Assembly (NCBI GenBank): GCA_934465295.1
Contig: CAKSKU010000005.1
Span: 75,152-139,151 of the forward strand
DNA: 64,000 nt
Source: an uncultured Oscillospiraceae bacterium
GTDB taxonomy: Bacteria > Bacillota > Clostridia > Oscillospirales > Ruminococcaceae
Direction: 5' to 3'
A model generated the notes under the pieces. It had not been told where the DNA came from. It worked only from the letters and a program-made list of their open reading frames with translations, and did not search any database. The position numbers were made by a program, and so were the translations under genes. Positions 61,766-64,000 of this stretch are shown here, one piece after another. Position 1 is the stretch's first letter, and each line of letters starts with the position of its first letter.

Positions 61766-63504
61766 TGCTCTGAATAGGGGTCTATCGGCGTTACATAGAC
61801 CGTGCGGTTGTTTGTGAAGATGACCTTGCCGGGTTTTGCGCCCGATGGCTTTTTCACGAACTTGATGTTCACATAATCGACAGGGACCTGCGAGGAGTTC
61901 TTTGCCTTGCTGTGGAAAGCCGCCAGTCCTGCCGCATAGAGGATAGTCTCATCGGGCGGAACTGTGCCGTTCGTGCGGATAATGACGTGCGAGCCGGGGA
62001 TATTTTTCGTGTGGAGCCAGATATCCGTCTTGTCGGCAAGCTTCGTGGTGAGCCTGTCGTTCTGGATGTTGTTTCGTCCTATCAATATGGTGTAGCCGTC
62101 GGGAGAGGTAAATTCTATCGGCGGCTTTGTCTTGGGCGGCTTGCCTTTGAGCTTGTTCGCACGGAGGTAGCCCTGCTCGGCAAGCTCCATTCGCAGCTCG
62201 TTTACCTCGTCCTCGCTCCTGGTTCGGGTCAGTGCGTCAAAAACGCTGTCGATATATGCAAGCTCGTCCTCGCCCTGGGCGATACGTTCGGTGAGAATTT
62301 TCTCCGCAGTATCAAGCTTTCTGTACTCTGCGTAATATTTCTGCATATTTTTGCTCGGAGTAAGTCTCTTATCAAGCTCAATATCAACAGTCGGGCAGCT
62401 TTCATCGTAAAAATTCTCGACGGTGATCTTGTCCATACCTTTTTCGATGCGGTAAAGATTTGCCGAGATGAGGTCGCCTTTCAGCTTCAGTTCGTCGCGC
62501 TTTGCAGACTCGGCAAGTTCAAGCTTCTGCGCCTCTGTTCTTCGTGCGATACGCTCGGTCGTGTTCAGCAGAAGCTTGTAAAGGTCGGCGGAGCGCTGCT
62601 TCATACGGGAAACATTGTCACGCTCGGAGTAAAAATAGTCGAGCGCAGCGCAGGCATCAGGAAGTGTTTTTGTCGTCATGAGCGAGCCGTACTGCGAAAT
62701 ATCCATAAATGCGAAGTCTTTGAGCATACCGTCGTGATCCTTTATGACGGTATAGGCATTTGTGCCGTCCGAAAGCTCATCGGCGGTCTTTTTCAGCGCA
62801 GTGCAAAGCCTGTCGAGAATGCTGTCGGTAAGCTCGCTTTTGCGTATCTGGTCGCCGTTTGCGGCAAAGAACACCCACTCACGGGCAACGATCGGCGAAA
62901 CGCCCTCAAAGACCTTGACGAGCGTTTTTGCAAGGTCGGCGTCGGGCATTGCGCTGAGAGCCTCGGAAAGCTGTTCCTTTGAGCAGTTGCGGAAGTCAAG
63001 CCGCTCTGTTCTGGGCGGCAAGGTGTAAGTCATACCGGGAAGGATGGGACGTTCGCCCGACATTTCGAGGTCTACACGCTTTATGCTGTCAATTATCTTT
63101 CCGTCGGCGTTGATAACGATGATATTCGAGCATCTGCCCATAATTTCGGCGGCGAGGGTGACTTTTACCATATCGCCAAGCTCGTTCATAGCCTCAAAAT
63201 CGAAATAGAGCACACGTTCAAGCCCGTCCTGGCGGATATCGAGCAGCTTGCCGTTGCCGAAGTGCTTGCGCAGGAGCATACAGAACATTGGCGGAACTTT
63301 CGGGTTCTCGACCGACTCCTTAGTGATATGGACACGGGCAGAATTTGCCGAAGCGGAGAACAAAAGCTTCTCCATGCCGCCTCTTGTGCGCATAGTGATA
63401 ATAATTTCCTCACGGGAGGGCTGAGCGATCTTGTCAACTCTGCCGCCGATGAGCGGTGAAAGCTCGTTTTTAACGCAGCTCAAAAAAATTCCGTCAAGAG
63501 CCAT
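61762..63504 (-). CDS. rqcH: Ribosome quality control protein RqcH (NFACT family)
   Basis: It binds stalled 50S subunits and adds alanine tails to mark broken proteins for decay. The 580 residues show the N-terminal NFACT-N domain (MALDGIFLSCVKNELSPLIG), a fingers/HhH region, the coiled coil (about 290-430) and NFACT-R (about 450-560) with DIWLHTKNIPGSHVIIR and ETILYAAGLAAFHSKAKNSS. It is of normal length. Older annotations call it fibronectin-binding protein. GGAGG precedes the start. Confidence 0.95.
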   Translation of the reverse strand: MALDGIFLSCVKNELSPLIGGRVDKIAQPSREEIIITMRTRGGMEKLLFSASANSARVHITKESVENPKVPPMFCMLLRKHFGNGKLLDIRQDGLERVLYFDFEAMNELGDMVKVTLAAEIMGRCSNIIVINADGKIIDSIKRVDLEMSGERPILPGMTYTLPPRTERLDFRNCSKEQLSEALSAMPDADLAKTLVKVFEGVSPIVAREWVFFAANGDQIRKSELTDSILDRLCTALKKTADELSDGTNAYTVIKDHDGMLKDFAFMDISQYGSLMTTKTLPDACAALDYFYSERDNVSRMKQRSADLYKLLLNTTERIARRTEAQKLELAESAKRDELKLKGDLISANLYRIEKGMDKITVENFYDESCPTVDIELDKRLTPSKNMQKYYAEYRKLDTAEKILTERIAQGEDELAYIDSVFDALTRTRSEDEVNELRMELAEQGYLRANKLKGKPPKTKPPIEFTSPDGYTILIGRNNIQNDRLTTKLADKTDIWLHTKNIPGSHVIIRTNGTVPPDETILYAAGLAAFHSKAKNSSQVPVDYVNIKFVKKPSGAKPGKVIFTNNRTVYVTPIDPYSEQ

Positions 63505-63819
63505 TTATAACCTCCGAAAAAACGCAGAAAAACTCTGCTGTTTGAAATAAACAATATTCACAATGCTATTGTACCACAAAATGCACTTTAACGCAAGAGG
63601 GGATGTTAATTGATAATTGACAATTGATAATTGACAATTTTACAGTTAACAGTTAACAGTTAATAGTTGATAGTTTACAATTGATAATTTTGGTACATTG
63701 AAATGCCGTATTTTTCCGTAGGGGACGGGTTTCCCGTCCCGCCGCTCACGCAAGTTTTTAATTGACAATTGACAGTTGATAATTGATAATTTTTGTCGGA
63801 ACAAAATGCGATGTGGCTC
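63505..63819. repeat. Repeat-filled gap: heptamer tracts and a CGTAGGG-type hairpin
   Basis: ATTGATA/ATTGACA units (63607-63640), GTTAACA units (63642-63668) and more ATTGATA units (63758-63792) surround CCGTAGGGGACGGGTTTCCC with the stem GGGACGGG/CCCGTCCC (63722-63740). No gene is seen. Confidence 0.75.
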
Positions 63820-63848
63820 TTGACATTTTTGCTTAAATGGCTTATAAT
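63820..63848 (+). promoter_or_regulatory. Consensus promoter at the right edge
   Basis: A perfect TTGACA, a 17-base spacer and a perfect TATAAT. A transcript would begin near 63855. Confidence 0.88.
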
Positions 63849-63854
63849 ATAAAT

Positions 63855-63971
63855 ATAAAAGGAGCATACCGATAGACGGTCGCTCCCAATTTTAGGTCAA
63901 AAAATAACCGTCAAGTTTGAGAGGCTGATATGTACCCTCTTTACTGGACACCCAGTAAGGAGGGTATTTTT
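63855..63971 (+). promoter_or_regulatory. Riboswitch-like leader with pseudoknot and alternative SD-hiding hairpins
   Basis: GGAGC (63861-63865) can pair with GCTCC (63882-63886), while GACGGT (63875-63880) can pair with ACCGTC (63907-63912), giving an H-type pseudoknot. Downstream, TACCCTC-TTTACTG pairs with CAGTAAG-GAGGGTA (63933-63966) and hides the ribosome binding site AAGGAGGG. AGAGG (63920-63924) can instead pair with CCTCT (63936-63940), which would free that site. The two hairpins exclude each other. I do not match it to a known class. Confidence 0.6.
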
Positions 63972-64000
63972 GTGCGATATAATAACGAGTACAAGAGAAA
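63972..64000 (+). CDS. Start of an unidentified gene (cut by window edge)
   Basis: GTG at 63972 is 8 bases after GGAGG and opens a frame reading MRYNNEYKR to the end of the window. Too little is visible to name it. Its expression is probably governed by the leader just upstream. Confidence 0.5.

Noticed and set aside
63855..63971. Leader considered as a preQ1-I riboswitch
   Set aside because: The AGAGG/CCTCT stem is present, but the loop and the A-rich pseudoknot tail of that class are absent.

Overview
The window reads as chromosome of a low-to-mid GC Gram-positive gut or rumen anaerobe of the Ruminococcus / Oscillospiraceae type. This is inferred from the gene set and protein style, not from a database match. 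The supporting signs are Firmicutes-type ribosome binding sites (AAGGAGG) before almost every gene, a zinc-type rpsN, the KOW-domain gene between map and infA, RqcH, DUF378, clostridial SpoIID-like/peptidoglycan-binding proteins, and a type IV pilus locus in a monoderm. No rRNA, tRNA, CRISPR array, prophage or intact insertion sequence was seen.

Layout. 1-2.7 kb: the end of an Fe/Mn superoxide dismutase and gdhA, separated by two inverted copies of a complex interspersed repeat. 3.2-18.4 kb: a type IV pilus locus with pilC, a pilM-pilN fusion, a pilO-like gene, a very large PilX-like protein, two minor pilins, a convergent prepilin peptidase, pilB, pilT, then three more prepilins with a membrane-anchored C39-like cysteine peptidase between the last two. 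18.4-19.1 kb: a nested inverted-repeat region. 19.1-22.0 kb: an operon of a Pro-rich protein and two peptidoglycan-binding proteins, one with a SpoIID-like domain. 22.3-28.3 kb: a histidine kinase/response regulator pair, a c-di-GMP phosphodiesterase (degenerate GGDEF, intact EAL) and a phosphofructokinase. 28.5-32.1 kb: a Ser/Thr/Lys-rich protein with a papain-like domain and three tandem lipoprotein-like genes. 32.2-48.7 kb: the S10-spc-alpha ribosomal superoperon from rpsJ to rplQ with secY, adk, map, infA and rpoA. It has a consensus promoter and long leader at its head and a second consensus promoter and leader before rplN. 49.4-52.9 kb: three tandem secreted transglutaminase-like paralogues, the middle one with Ser in place of the catalytic Cys. 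52.9-63.5 kb: deoB, an AT-rich ABC/FtsX exporter island, a rhodanese-TtcA fusion, alr, a SLOG protein, an LCP-like protein, DUF378 and rqcH. The right edge holds a strong promoter, a folded leader that can hide a ribosome binding site, and the first codons of an unidentified gene.

How it fits together. The pilus locus holds the usual motor (PilB, PilT), platform (PilC), inner alignment proteins (PilM/N/O), peptidase (PilD) and at least five prepilins. The nearby c-di-GMP phosphodiesterase could tune piliation, but that is inference. The cell-wall genes (SpoIID-like/PG-binding, LCP-like, alr) and secreted transglutaminase-like proteins suggest strong investment in the envelope.

Repeats are the other main theme. 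Seven-base tandem repeats built on 6-bp palindromes sit at gene ends and in two cases supply the last codons and stop. A roughly 350-bp multi-hairpin element occurs in four copies, and its stems differ in sequence between copies while keeping their pairing.
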